A DNA stretch of 64,000 bases from Cyanobium sp. E1_MAG_00006 (GTDB lineage Bacteria > Cyanobacteriota > Cyanobacteriia > PCC-6307 > Cyanobiaceae), in assembly GCA_027488975.1 (NCBI GenBank), contig JAIYAQ010000005.1:19440-83439 (forward strand). Direction: 5' to 3'. The notes under the pieces were generated by a model. That model did no database searches. It saw nothing but the letters and a program-made list of their open reading frames with translations, and was not told where the DNA came from. Below, piece by piece: positions 1 to 9,292 of the stretch (its first letter is position 1; every line of letters starts with the position of its first letter). A program made the translations under genes and the position numbers.

Positions 1-1096
1 TGAGGTCGAGTTCGGGGTAAGTGGCGAGCTTCGGCGGCGGCGCCACCAGAGCAAGCAGGCTGGCTGGACCGCCACTGCGCCACCAGCCCACCAGGCCGTC
101 CGGCAGGGCCGTGACCACCAGCAGGAACAGGCCACCCTGGATGAACAGCCAGGTTTCAGGCAGTGCCTCGCTCACCAGGCTCTTGGCGTAGTTGATCAGC
201 ACGGCGCCGAGCACAGCGCCGATCAGGGTGCCACGACCGCCAACCGCCACCCAGATCACCATCTCAATCGAGAAGGGCACCGCCATGTACTGGGGCGAGA
301 TGATGCCGGACTGCACGGTGTAGAGGGCACCGCTGATGCCCGCCAGGGCACCAGCCACGGCGAAGACCACCGTCTTGTAGGCCGTGGGGTTGTAGCCGGT
401 GAAGCGAAGCCGCGGTTCGTCGTCGCGGATGGCGATCAGGGCATCGCCGAAGCGGCCGCGCGTGAGCCAGCGGCAGAGCAGGAAGGCGCCGATCGCCAGC
501 AGCACCGTGATCCAGAACAGGGCACGCTGCATGCCATCGCTGCCCACCAGCTGGCCGAAGATCACGGCGGTGTCGGTCTTGAGGCCATTGGTGCCGTTGA
601 TCAGCTTCTGCTGGCCGTTGAAGAAGTTGAAGAACACCAGCAGGGCGGCCTGGGTGAGGATCGAGAAGTAGACCCCCTTGATGCGGTTGCGGAACACCAG
701 ATAGCCCAGGCCACCGGCCACCAGAGCCGGGATCACCCAGATGGCGAACAACGTGAACAGCGGTGAATTGAACGGCTGCCAGAAGGCGGGCAGACTCTTG
801 ACGCCATAGAGTGAGAAGAACTCCGGCAGCTGGCCAGGCTCGAGGCTGTCGAGCTGCAGATACATCCCCAAGGCATAGCCACCGAGGGCGAAGAAGATGC
901 CCTGGCCGAGGCTGAGCATGCCGGTGTAGCCCCAGATCAGATCAATGCCAAGGGCAACGATCCCAAGGGAAAGGAAACGTCCCAGCAGGTTCAGCCGGAA
1001 CGGCGGCAGCAGTGCAGGCAGCACCAGGGCTGCCACCACGATCAGCACCCAGGGGAGCCAGCGACGCAGCTGGCGTGAGGCGAGCAGATCAGCCAT
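1..1096 (-). CDS. urtC: Urea ABC transporter permease UrtC (3' end cut by window edge)
   Basis: This is an inner-membrane permease of the branched-chain amino acid (LivM) family, one of the two permease subunits of the high-affinity urea transporter UrtABCDE. About 365 codons are visible, starting MADLLASRQLRR. They contain many hydrophobic segments and the glycine-rich LivM-type stretches GLGYLVFRNRIKGVYF and WVAVGGRGTLIGA. The family is only slightly longer than this, so little is missing beyond position 1. The start lies 3 bp after the urtB stop, so the two are almost certainly co-transcribed. The urtD and urtE ATPase genes would be expected just outside the window. Assignment as UrtC rests on family resemblance plus the urtA-urtB order. 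Confidence 0.93.
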   Translation of the reverse strand, partial: MADLLASRQLRRWLPWVLIVVAALVLPALLPPFRLNLLGRFLSLGIVALGIDLIWGYTGMLSLGQGIFFALGGYALGMYLQLDSLEPGQLPEFFSLYGVKSLPAFWQPFNSPLFTLFAIWVIPALVAGGLGYLVFRNRIKGVYFSILTQAALLVFFNFFNGQQKLINGTNGLKTDTAVIFGQLVGSDGMQRALFWITVLLAIGAFLLCRWLTRGRFGDALIAIRDDEPRLRFTGYNPTAYKTVVFAVAGALAGISGALYTVQSGIISPQYMAVPFSIEMVIWVAVGGRGTLIGAVLGAVLINYAKSLVSEALPETWLFIQGGLFLLVVTALPDGLVGWWRSGGPASLLALVAPPPKLATYPELDL

Positions 1097-1099
1097 CGA

Positions 1100-2257
1100 T
1101 CAGGCCTCCACCATGCGGCCCTTCTGCGGGAACAGACCGGCTGGTCTGATCTGCAGGAAGACCACGATCAGGGCGAACACCAGCACCTTCGCCATCGAGG
1201 TGGTGGCGAAAAAGGTGATCAGATCATTAAGACCCGCAGGCATCGCCGGCCACACCAGCAGCAGCGAGCCGGAGCCCACGATGTAACTCAGAACACCGAT
1301 GCCCAGGGCCGCCAGCACGGTGCCGGCCAGCTTGCCGACGCCGCCGAGCACCACCACCATGAAGCAGTCGACGATGTAGTTGCCGCCGAGGTTCGGACCC
1401 ACCGAACCCAGCAGCGTCACCGCCACGCCAGCCACCCCGGCCAGACCGGAGCCGATCAGGAAGGTGAGCGCATCCACCTTCTCGGTGGGAATACCGAGGC
1501 AATCGCTCATCGGCCTGTTCTGGGTCACGGCGCGGATACGCATACCCCAAACACTCTTCTGCAGGAACCAACTCACCGCCACCAGGGCAATCACCGTGAG
1601 GGCGATGATGAACAAACGAGCCGCCGGCATGTTCACGGCGCCCACATCGATGGATCCCCGCAACCAGGTGGGGGCTGTCACATCGATGTTGCGGGCACTA
1701 AACCAGGGCTGATCAAGGGCGCGTTGATTACCGAGGGCAGAGGCGATGGCGATGCCGACAGCGCCGCTGACGATCCAGCTGCCGGTGCCGAGAAGCGGTG
1801 TCCAGCGCTGCTGCCACCAGGCCTTCGGCGTGAAGCGAGGAATCAACAAGCCACCTGCGACCGCCAGCACCAGGCCGATGGCGAAGGCACTACTGACGGA
1901 GCGCACGAACTGCTGCAGGATCAGGCTGACACCCCAGGTGGCCAGCAGCGTTTCCAGCGGCCGGCCATAGAGGCGGCGGATGACTGTCTTTTCCAGAAGC
2001 AGACCCGCCAGGCCACTCACCAGAAAGGCCAGCGGAATCGCCACCAGGATGTAAATCGGGAACAGAGCATCCGGCAGCACGGCCTTGAAGATGTTCTGCA
2101 CCACAAAGGTGGTGTAGGCACCGAGCATCATCAACTCGCCATGGGCCATGTTGATGACACCCATCAAGCCGAAGACCACCGCCAGGCCCAGCGCCGCCAG
2201 CACCAGAACCGAGCCGATGGCCAGGCCGTTGAAGAGTGTGTCGTAGAGAAGATCCAT
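1100..2257 (-). CDS. urtB: Urea ABC transporter permease UrtB
   Basis: LivH-type membrane permease, 385 aa, the partner of UrtC in urea import. The N-terminus has the typical LivH stretches: LAALGLAVVFGLMGVINMAHGELMML is visible across roughly residues 20-45 (key parts GLMGVINMAHGE). Further on, VLGGVGKLAGTVLAA is the conserved permease loop near residue 315. There are several transmembrane helices. It is second in the operon after urtA. The 133-bp gap to urtA holds a strong hairpin with a T-run, so urtB-urtC may be expressed at a lower level than the binding protein. Confidence 0.95.
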   Translation of the reverse strand: MDLLYDTLFNGLAIGSVLVLAALGLAVVFGLMGVINMAHGELMMLGAYTTFVVQNIFKAVLPDALFPIYILVAIPLAFLVSGLAGLLLEKTVIRRLYGRPLETLLATWGVSLILQQFVRSVSSAFAIGLVLAVAGGLLIPRFTPKAWWQQRWTPLLGTGSWIVSGAVGIAIASALGNQRALDQPWFSARNIDVTAPTWLRGSIDVGAVNMPAARLFIIALTVIALVAVSWFLQKSVWGMRIRAVTQNRPMSDCLGIPTEKVDALTFLIGSGLAGVAGVAVTLLGSVGPNLGGNYIVDCFMVVVLGGVGKLAGTVLAALGIGVLSYIVGSGSLLLVWPAMPAGLNDLITFFATTSMAKVLVFALIVVFLQIRPAGLFPQKGRMVEA

Positions 2258-2311
2258 CGCGATCCGCAGGGATCAGGCAGAGGGCCAGAAATTGCGCCGA
2301 ACGGCAGGAAC

Positions 2312-2340
2312 AAAAATGGGGGAGATCACTCTCCCCCATT
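2312..2340 (-). terminator. Hairpin plus T-run between urtA and urtB (attenuator or leaky terminator)
   Basis: A perfect 10-bp inverted repeat, AATGGGGGAG (2315-2324) and CTCCCCCATT (2331-2340), encloses a 6-nt loop. Read on the minus strand, the direction of urt transcription, it is followed at once by a T-run. It has the form of an intrinsic terminator but lies inside the operon, about 50 nt after the urtA stop. Polar attenuation after a periplasmic binding protein gene is common in ABC operons. That role is inferred. Confidence 0.8.
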
Positions 2341-2390
2341 GAGCTTCGAATACGTGAAGGCGGGCGGAACCGCAGAACCGCCCGGTTCGA

Positions 2391-3683
2391 TCACATCTTG
2401 TACTTGCCGGCGTCGGGGCGCTTCTGCGTCCAGTCGCAGGTGTAGCCCTTGGTTTCGGGCACGTACTGGTTCCAGGCCAGAGGCTTCACGAAGCCTTTGT
2501 TCTCAAGGATCTTGAACATGCCATCCTTCTGCACCTCGCCGATCAGCACAAGCTTCTCAACGTGGTGGTTGGGCTGCACGGTCACCTTGCCCTCGGGAGC
2601 GTCGAAGCTGACGCCGATCAGGGCCTCGCGGACCTTGTTGTCGTCAACGCTGTTGGCCTTCTCGGCAGCAGCGGCCCAGAGATACACCATCATGTAGGCG
2701 GCCTCAGCGGGGTCGTTGGTGACCCGCTTGTCGCCGTACTTGGCCTTGAAGTTCTTGGTGAACTCCTTGGACGCTGGCGTATCGAGGCTCTGGAAGTAGT
2801 TCCAGGCCGCGTAGGTGCCCTCGAGGTACTCAGGACCGATTGCCGCGATCTCCTCCTCGGCGATCGAGAAGCTCATGATCGAGTAGCCGTTGGCCGGAGT
2901 GATGCCCGCGGCCTTCATCTGCTTGAAGAAGGCCACGTTGCTGTCGCCGTTCAGGGTGTTGACGATCACACCACCCTTGGGCAGGGCCTGCTTGATCTTG
3001 GCGATGATCGGAGCCACCTCGGTGTTACCAAGGGGCAGGTAGTCCTCACCGACGACCTTGCCACCGTTGGCCTTGAGCTGCTCCTTCATGATGGTGTTGG
3101 CCGTGCGCGGATACACATAATCCGAGCCCACCAGGAAGAAATCCTTGCCTTTGTTCTTCAGCAGCCAGTCCACAGCAGGCTCAGCCTGCTGGTTGGGTGC
3201 AGCACCGCTGTAGAAGATGTTCTTGGAACACTCCTGACCCTCGTACTGGATCGGGTAGAAGAGGAAGTGATCCTTGGCTTCGAACACCGGCAGCATTGCC
3301 TTGCGGCTGGCGGAAGTCCAGCCACCGAACACCACAGCCACCTGATCCTGATCGATCAGTTTCTTGGCTTTCTCAGCGAAGGTGGGCCAGTCCGAAGCAC
3401 CGTCTTCCTCGACGGGAACGATCTTCAGCTTCTTGCCGTCGACCGTCACGCCACCCTTGGCGTTGATCTCGTCGATGGCCATCAGCTCGGCTTCGGCCAC
3501 CGTGTTCTCGGAGATGGCCATGGTGCCGGAGCGTGAGTGAAGGATCCCCACCTTCACTTCACCGTCGAAATCACCAGAGGCTTGCTCACCGCCACCGCAG
3601 GCCACCAGCGACAGGCTGGCTGCAACAGCCGTTGCACCGGCGATCGAGCGCATGGCCACTTTGCGCATCTGAAGGGGATCCAT
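2391..3683 (-). CDS. urtA: Urea ABC transporter substrate-binding lipoprotein UrtA
   Basis: Periplasmic urea-binding protein of the branched-chain amino acid-binding family, 430 aa. A positively charged, hydrophobic signal sequence ends in a lipobox, LVAC, with the lipidated cysteine at residue 29. The mature part has UrtA-type stretches such as KVGILHSRSGTMAISE (about residues 44-59) and VAVVFGGWTSASRKAMLPV. The start at 3683 is preceded by AGGAG at 7-nt spacing, which favours it over the in-frame ATGs at codons 6 and 11. It is the first gene of the urt operon. An NtcA-type promoter lies about 55 bp upstream, which suggests activation under nitrogen limitation. Confidence 0.96.
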   Translation of the reverse strand: MDPLQMRKVAMRSIAGATAVAASLSLVACGGGEQASGDFDGEVKVGILHSRSGTMAISENTVAEAELMAIDEINAKGGVTVDGKKLKIVPVEEDGASDWPTFAEKAKKLIDQDQVAVVFGGWTSASRKAMLPVFEAKDHFLFYPIQYEGQECSKNIFYSGAAPNQQAEPAVDWLLKNKGKDFFLVGSDYVYPRTANTIMKEQLKANGGKVVGEDYLPLGNTEVAPIIAKIKQALPKGGVIVNTLNGDSNVAFFKQMKAAGITPANGYSIMSFSIAEEEIAAIGPEYLEGTYAAWNYFQSLDTPASKEFTKNFKAKYGDKRVTNDPAEAAYMMVYLWAAAAEKANSVDDNKVREALIGVSFDAPEGKVTVQPNHHVEKLVLIGEVQKDGMFKILENKGFVKPLAWNQYVPETKGYTCDWTQKRPDAGKYKM

Positions 3684-3737
3684 GAAAACTCCTACGGAAA
3701 ACCGCTGATTGTTGCCGCTGCGATCAGCGGTGGTCGG

Positions 3738-3780
3738 AAGGTATCCAGTACCCGGCCGAGGGCTTTGTAACCGTTGAAAC
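3738..3780 (-). promoter_or_regulatory. NtcA-type activator site and -10 box upstream of urtA
   Basis: On the minus strand GTT-N8-TAC occupies 3780-3767, one base off the NtcA consensus GTA-N8-TAC. A -10 hexamer TACCTT (TAN3T form) occupies 3743-3738. The gap between them is 23 bp, matching the class II NtcA-activated promoter layout known from cyanobacteria. The predicted transcript would start about 45-50 nt before the urtA ATG. Motif and spacing are seen directly; NtcA control is inferred from them and from the known nitrogen control of urea transport. Confidence 0.6.
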
Positions 3781-3904
3781 GGATTTGCTAAGCGCTGACC
3801 TGGCGGCTCACCTGCAGGCCTGATCTCCCCACGGCGCCGGACTGGCCCTCGAGGTCAAACGGGGAGTTCCGCCTGGCCTTCCCTGCGATTCGCTACACGG
3901 CTGT

Positions 3905-4522
3905 TCAGTTGTTGCCGACCGGAGGCGGCAGCTGGGCGAGCAGGAACTGCTCGACAGCCTCCAGTCCCTCGCCGCTGCGGAGGTTGGTGAAGCACCAGGG
4001 CCGGCCGGGCCGCATGCGTTCGGTGTCCGCCTGCATCACCGCCAGGCTGGCCCCCACCAGCGGGGCCAGATCGATCTTGTTGATCACCAGCAGATCGGAG
4101 CGGGTGATGCCGGGCCCGCCCTTGCGCGGAATCTTGTCGCCGGCGGCCACGTCGATCACGTAGATGCAGAAATCCACCAGCTCAGGGCTGAAGCTGGCGG
4201 CCAAGTTGTCGCCACCGCTCTCTACCAGCACAAGATCCAGATCCGGGAAGAGCGCCTCCAGCTCCGCCACGGCGGCCCGGTTGATCGAGCAGTCCTCGCG
4301 GATGGCGGTGTGAGGGCAGCCACCGGTCTCCACACCGCGGATGCGGTCCGGTTCGAGGGCGCCGGCCCGGGTGAGGAACCGAGCGTCCTCCTGGGTGTAG
4401 ATGTCGTTGGTCACCACCGCCAGCTGCAGGCGATCGCGCAGCCGGCGGCAGAGCGCTTCCACAAGGGCCGTCTTGCCGGATCCCACCGGACCGGCGACAC
4501 CAACGCGCAAACGACTGCTCAT
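3905..4522 (-). CDS. ureG: Urease accessory GTPase UreG
   Basis: SIMIBI-class GTPase that delivers nickel to apo-urease with UreD, UreF and UreE. The 205-aa reading has the P-loop GPVGSGKT at residues 11-18, the nickel-binding CPH motif at 69-71 (in [16 protein letters not shown]), the ESGGDNLAA loop and the NKIDLA guanine-specificity motif. The frame is open for 18 more codons upstream, but the start [18 protein letters not shown] matches the family length. It lies apart from ureF, separated by an ABC transporter operon and a broken gene. It is divergent from that broken gene, with about 60 bp between starts. Confidence 0.95.
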   Translation of the reverse strand: MSSRLRVGVAGPVGSGKTALVEALCRRLRDRLQLAVVTNDIYTQEDARFLTRAGALEPDRIRGVETGGCPHTAIREDCSINRAAVAELEALFPDLDLVLVESGGDNLAASFSPELVDFCIYVIDVAAGDKIPRKGGPGITRSDLLVINKIDLAPLVGASLAVMQADTERMRPGRPWCFTNLRSGEGLEAVEQFLLAQLPPPVGNN

Positions 4523-4581
4523 CGCTTTAACCAGGTGCAGCACGGTGCCATGACTGCCATCCTGGCGGAGCAGCAAGCGCG

Positions 4582-5060
4582 ATGGCGGCAGGGTCCGGCC
4601 GGCTCGACTTCGGCATCGTCGGTCTGAGCCTGCTGACCGGTTCCGCCCTCAGCATGGGCTTCATCCAGCTGCTGGCGGGGCCGCTGGAGGAGATGTCGAC
4701 CCTCAGTGTTCAAGCCCTCGCGGTCCAGATCAGCGCGCTGGCGTCGCCCCTTCTGATCAGGCCGGCACCCTTCAGGGCGAGGCCCGGGCTGGTTCAGGCC
4801 TGCTGCAGGCAAGAATCAGCGGCGTCAGCGAGAGCATCGAACAGAGCCTCAGCTCCCTGGAGTCCACCCTGCAGGATGTGAGCGCCCTGGTGCGCAGCAG
4901 CAATGGCCTGCTGAGGGACATCCAGCGCAGCTGGCTGCTTCAGCTGCTGGAGCCCGCTGCCGAACGGGTCACCCCGACCCCGGCGACATCTACAGAACCA
5001 AAGACGCCGCCGGCGGGCGCAGTCCCTGCAGCGGAGTCCCAACCGCTCATCGGCCGCTGA
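4582..5060 (+). pseudogene. Small membrane/coiled-coil protein gene interrupted by a one-base frameshift
   Basis: Two overlapping frames read as one protein of about 160 aa. The first frame starts at 4582 ([20 protein letters not shown]) and gives one hydrophobic segment followed by PLEEMSTLSVQALAVQISAL. Around 4745-4750 the sense continues in the -1 frame as SDQAGTLQGEARAGSG, then a heptad-like helix (ISGVSESIEQSLSSLEST), then a Pro/Thr/Ala-rich tail ending at 5060. One extra C in the CCCC run near 4747-4750 would restore a single frame. I do not recognise the family. The layout suggests a single-pass membrane protein with a coiled-coil domain. It may be a real lesion, a sequence error or a phase-variable gene. 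Confidence 0.6.
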
Positions 5061-5078
5061 AGCACTGCCGACTGAGAT

Positions 5079-6092
5079 TCAGCTCACCACTTTGTCGGCT
5101 CGCTTGAGCAGCGCTTCGGGCAGCGTCACGCCGATGGCCTTGGCCGTGGCCATGCTCACCAGCAGATCGGTCTTGGTGAGCGGTTCAAAGGCCATCGTCG
5201 CCGGGGATTCGCCCTTGAGCACGCGCACGGCGAGTCGACCGGCGGCCATGCCATCGTCGCGGTAGTTCCAGCCGATCACCGCCAGGCAACCCGGCAGTTC
5301 GATATCCGGCGGATCCACTGAGTACACCGGGATCCTGTTCTCCAGGCCCACCTTGCAGATGGCGTTGAAGGCCTGAATGGTGGCGTAATCGCCGATCTTC
5401 ACGAAAGCCTCCACCTTCTTCTCGGCCAGGGCCTGCGCCGCCTGCAGCACCTCGCCGGAGTTCGCTACCGACTGGGCCTCGATCGTCAGCCCCCGCTTGT
5501 CGGCTTCCTTGCGCAGGATGCCGGCCTCGTAGTCGGAGTTGGGCTCACCGGGGTTGTAGATCAGGCCAACGCGCCTGATTGCCGGGTTCACCTGCTTCGC
5601 CAGATCCAGCTCCTCCCCCACCGGGTTGGTGCCGATCGTGCCCACAACGTTGGGCCGGTGCTGGCCCACACCACCAGGAGGCTTGCCGGCGCCGGCACCC
5701 CAGGGATTGGAGCAGTAGCAGAAGACCACGGGCACCGATTCGGGCATCACCTTTATCGCCGCCTGCAGCGGCGGGGTGCCAACCGCCAGCACCATGTCCA
5801 CCTTCTCGCTGAGGAACTGCTGCATCACCAGGGTGGTGTTGGGCAGTTCGCCGGCGGCGTCCTTCTGGAGGAAGGTAACGGTCTCGCCATCCCGGTATCC
5901 AGCGGCGACCAGGGCTTCCTCGAAACCCTCGCGGGTGAGGTTTGGCGGCGGCGCATCCACCATCTGCAACATGCCGATCACCGGCCCTTTACGGGGCTTG
6001 CCGCCTCCCAGCCTGCCGCAGGCCGCCAACAGCAGCGAACTCCCCAGTCCGGCACCGGCCAGGGCGATGAACTCACGACGCCGCAGACTCAT
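5079..6092 (-). CDS. ABC transporter substrate-binding lipoprotein, ABC_sub_bind (COG2984) family
   Basis: Exported binding protein of the PF04392 family, 337 aa. The N-terminus has an RRREF twin-arginine-like start and a lipobox LAAC with cysteine at residue 25. The mature protein shows family stretches such as VDMVLAVGTPPLQAA, VPVVFCYCSNPWGAG, RRVGLIYNPGEPNS and a C-terminal GWNYRDDGMAAGRLAVRVL. It is the last gene of a three-gene operon (permease, ATPase, binding protein) joined by 4-bp stop/start overlaps. Family members are often annotated for aromatic amino acids, but the true ligand is usually unknown and I cannot assign one. The position inside the urease cluster hints at a nitrogen compound, as inference only. 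Confidence 0.88.
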   Translation of the reverse strand: MSLRRREFIALAGAGLGSSLLLAACGRLGGGKPRKGPVIGMLQMVDAPPPNLTREGFEEALVAAGYRDGETVTFLQKDAAGELPNTTLVMQQFLSEKVDMVLAVGTPPLQAAIKVMPESVPVVFCYCSNPWGAGAGKPPGGVGQHRPNVVGTIGTNPVGEELDLAKQVNPAIRRVGLIYNPGEPNSDYEAGILRKEADKRGLTIEAQSVANSGEVLQAAQALAEKKVEAFVKIGDYATIQAFNAICKVGLENRIPVYSVDPPDIELPGCLAVIGWNYRDDGMAAGRLAVRVLKGESPATMAFEPLTKTDLLVSMATAKAIGVTLPEALLKRADKVVS

Positions 6093-6913
6093 GGTGTTTC
6101 CGCAGGAGGTGGAGGCACGGTGGTATCCGGTGGCACTGTGCCGCTGCCGTACAGAGCCCGCAACGCCGCCGGTGTGAACCGTTGCCGCTCGGCAGCGCTC
6201 CAGTCGCCGATCAGGCGCCCCTCCTGCAGCATCACCAGCCGATCACCATGGCGCAGGGCCTGCTCAAGGCTGTGGGTCACCATCAAGGTGGTGGTGCCCA
6301 GGCGTTGCACCAAGCGATCGGTGAGCGCCATCACCGTGGCCTCGGCGCGGGGATCAAGGGCGGCAGTGTGCTCATCCAGGAGCAGCAACCGCGGCTGCCC
6401 CAGGCTGGCCATCACCAGGCTCACCGTCTGGCGCTGACCACCGGAGAGCTGACCCACAAGAGTTTCGAGCCGATCGGCCAGAGGGAGCCCCAACTCCTCC
6501 AGCAGAGCGGCGTAGCGACGGCGATCGCCGCGGCTGGGATGCAGACCGCCGATCAGACCGCGCCGACCGAACACGCTGAAGCGGCGGCATTCAGCCAGGC
6601 GCAGATTCTCAGCGATGGTGAGGTTGGGGGCGGTGCCGTCGAGCGGGTTCTGCATGACCCGACCGATGAGGCGGGCGCGGCGATAATCCGGCCATCCGAG
6701 CAACTCCCGCCCCTCCAGCTGCACGGAACCGCCACCGGCCCGCAAGGCACCCGCGATCAGGTTGAGCAACGTCGACTTACCAGAGCCGTTGCTGCCGATC
6801 ACAACGACGAACTGGCCCGAAGGGCAGTGGAGGTTGAAGCCTTGGAAGAGCTGGCGCCAGCTGCCGCCGGGCACGGAGTGGCCCCAGCTCAGCTCGCTGA
6901 TGCTGAGGCTCAT
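6089..6913 (-). CDS. ABC transporter ATP-binding protein (COG1101 type)
   Basis: Cytoplasmic ATPase of the transporter whose binding protein gene overlaps its stop codon. The 274-aa sequence has Walker A GSNGSGKST (residues 40-48), signature LSGGQ (156-160), Walker B LLLLDE (176-181) and a switch histidine in MVTHSLEQA. The stretch MQNPLDGTAPNLTIAENLRL is characteristic of the subfamily that pairs with PF04392 binding proteins. Its start overlaps the permease stop by 4 bp, so the three genes are probably translationally coupled. Confidence 0.92.
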   Translation of the reverse strand: MSLSISELSWGHSVPGGSWRQLFQGFNLHCPSGQFVVVIGSNGSGKSTLLNLIAGALRAGGGSVQLEGRELLGWPDYRRARLIGRVMQNPLDGTAPNLTIAENLRLAECRRFSVFGRRGLIGGLHPSRGDRRRYAALLEELGLPLADRLETLVGQLSGGQRQTVSLVMASLGQPRLLLLDEHTAALDPRAEATVMALTDRLVQRLGTTTLMVTHSLEQALRHGDRLVMLQEGRLIGDWSAAERQRFTPAALRALYGSGTVPPDTTVPPPPAETP

Positions 6914-7794
6914 GATCGGCCTCCTGGATCACTGACGCCAGGAAGGCGCAGGCGACCCAACCCCAGGGCCGCCAACAGCAGCAGCGCCGTGGCCAGCTTG
7001 AGGTCCACCGGTTCCATGCCCAGCTGCAGGGCCAGGGCGATCATGGCCCGGAACAACACCGAGCCCAGCGCCACCGCCAGAAGGGCCATCGGCACGCTGC
7101 GGGGCCGCAGCACCGACTCACCGACGATCACGGCCCCCAGGCCGAGGATCAGGGAGCCGATGCCCATGGTCACGTCGGCGAAGCCCTGATACATGGCAAC
7201 CAGGGCCCCAGCGAGAGCAACCAGGCCATTGCCAGCGGCAATGCCGAGGGTGAGACCCCGACGGGTGCTGATCCCGTTGGCGCGGGCCATGACCGGGTTA
7301 TTGCCGATGGCCCGCAGGGCCAGACCCATATCGGTGGCGAGCCAGAGGGCCAGCAGACCGATCAGCCCCAGAACCACAACCAGCAGAGCGATCAGCCACT
7401 GGCCGTCGGCGGCGAAACCGAGCTGGGGCAGGTTGCTCACCGAAAGCTTCAGGTCGGTGAGCGGGATGTTGGAGCGGCCCATCAGCCGCAGGGTGATCGA
7501 GTAGAGGCCGGTGGTGGTGAGGATGCCGGCGAACAGGTCGTTCACACCCAGGCGCGTGTGGATCAGACCGGTGACCGTGCCGGCCAGGGCGCCGAGGGCC
7601 ACGGCCGCCAGCAGCGCCAGAGGCGCGGCCACCTGCTGGCTGAGCAGCAGCGCGGCACTGCCACCGCCGAGCGCGAAGGAGCCATCCACCGTGATGTCGG
7701 CGAAGTTGAGCACACGCAGGGTGAGGTACACGCCGAGGGCCAGGCCGGCGTAGGCCAGCCCCTGATCCATGGCGCCAATCCAGATCGAGAGCAT
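6910..7794 (-). CDS. ABC transporter permease (COG4120 type)
   Basis: Membrane permease of about 294 aa related to the LivH fold. Family stretches include GVYLTLRVLNFADITVDGS near the N-terminus, GLIHTRLGVNDLFAGILT and RAIGNNPVMARANGISTRRG. The chosen start reads MLSIWIGAMDQGLAYAG. The frame runs open another 42 codons, but those are Pro/Cys-rich, unlike a permease N-terminus, and would overlap ureF. It is the first gene of the permease-ATPase-binding protein operon. The 58 bp before it reach the ureF stop, so the operon may be read through from ureE-ureF. Confidence 0.9.
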   Translation of the reverse strand: MLSIWIGAMDQGLAYAGLALGVYLTLRVLNFADITVDGSFALGGGSAALLLSQQVAAPLALLAAVALGALAGTVTGLIHTRLGVNDLFAGILTTTGLYSITLRLMGRSNIPLTDLKLSVSNLPQLGFAADGQWLIALLVVVLGLIGLLALWLATDMGLALRAIGNNPVMARANGISTRRGLTLGIAAGNGLVALAGALVAMYQGFADVTMGIGSLILGLGAVIVGESVLRPRSVPMALLAVALGSVLFRAMIALALQLGMEPVDLKLATALLLLAALGLGRLRLPGVSDPGGRS

Positions 7795-7852
7795 CGGCTT
7801 GGGCGGATCGCCGCATTGTGGCGATGCCGGCCCGGAAGGCCATGCGGCGCAG

Positions 7853-8595
7853 TCAGCTGCGGAACAGGCGTGAGTAGAGCTCGGCATGCTGCAGCTGGGC
7901 CAGGGAGGCCCCCACCCCACCGCTCCAGAGGGTGCGGGGGTCAGCCGCGGCGAGGGCGTGGGCCCGCTCGGCGATCAGCGGCGCCAGCGCCAGCTGCAAG
8001 CGCTGCCCCTGGGTGGGGCCAAGCGGCACCAGCCGCACGGCGGCGCTGATCTGATTGGCAACCCAGCCGTAGAGGTAGGCCTCCTCAATGGCGGGAGAGC
8101 CGAGCCCAAGGCAGCAGGCGGCCCAGGCGAAGGCGGCGGGCCAGGCCAGGGTGGGCGCCGCCGTGGTGGAGGGCCCAGCGCCCCCCGCCGCCGGCAGCGG
8201 CCAGCCCAGATCCGCCAGCAGCAGCAGCAACGACAGACCCATCTGGCGCTGCTGGGCCCGCAGCTCCGGTGCCTCGCGCTGCGCCAGCAGCCAGCCGTCG
8301 AGATCCGCCAATGCGTTCCAGGCCTGCCGGGCCCGCTCAGCCCCGCCGTCCTCAGCGGCCTCCGCGCCCATGCCCTCAGGCAGGTTGTGCAGCAAAGCCT
8401 GCAACGGTGCCAGGGCCGCGACCTCGAGCGTGATCGCACCACCCATCAACTCGGCCCGCAGCCAGGCCTCCAACGGCTCGACAGCCGTGAGCCGACCGGC
8501 CTGCACGAGCACCTCCAGGCCCTCGGAGTAGCTGAAGGCCCCCACCGGCAGAGAGGGGCTCACCAGCTGGAACAGCCGCAGCCGCGCCGGATCGC

Positions 8596-8599
<4 letters not shown>
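7853..8599 (-). CDS. ureF: Urease accessory protein UreF
   Basis: Part of the UreD-UreF-UreG complex that activates urease and checks UreG GTPase activity. The 248-aa protein has the diagnostic N-terminal stretch FQLVSPSLPVGAFSYSEGLE (residues about 10-29) and the C-terminal QISAAVRLVPLGPTQGQ. It is somewhat long and alanine-rich in the middle. The start is a TTG overlapping the ureE stop (TTGA), so translation is probably coupled to ureE. Confidence 0.95.
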
Positions 8600-9174
<575 letters not shown>

Positions 9175-9292
9175 CAGATCAAGCCTCCTGCCACGGCCGC
9201 CGCAGCCTCACCGCTCACGCTGCACCCAGTGTGCCTGCGGCGCCAGGATCGCCCGGCATTGCCGGAGCAGACTTCCACCAGTGGGCGCCACC

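Noticed and set aside
3742..3752. GTATCCAGTAC as an NtcA site
   Set aside because: The half sites are only 5 bp apart; NtcA needs 8. The nearby GTT-N8-TAC fits better.
9175..9292. Search for an NtcA site between ureE and ureD
   Set aside because: No GTA-N8-TAC or close variant was seen.
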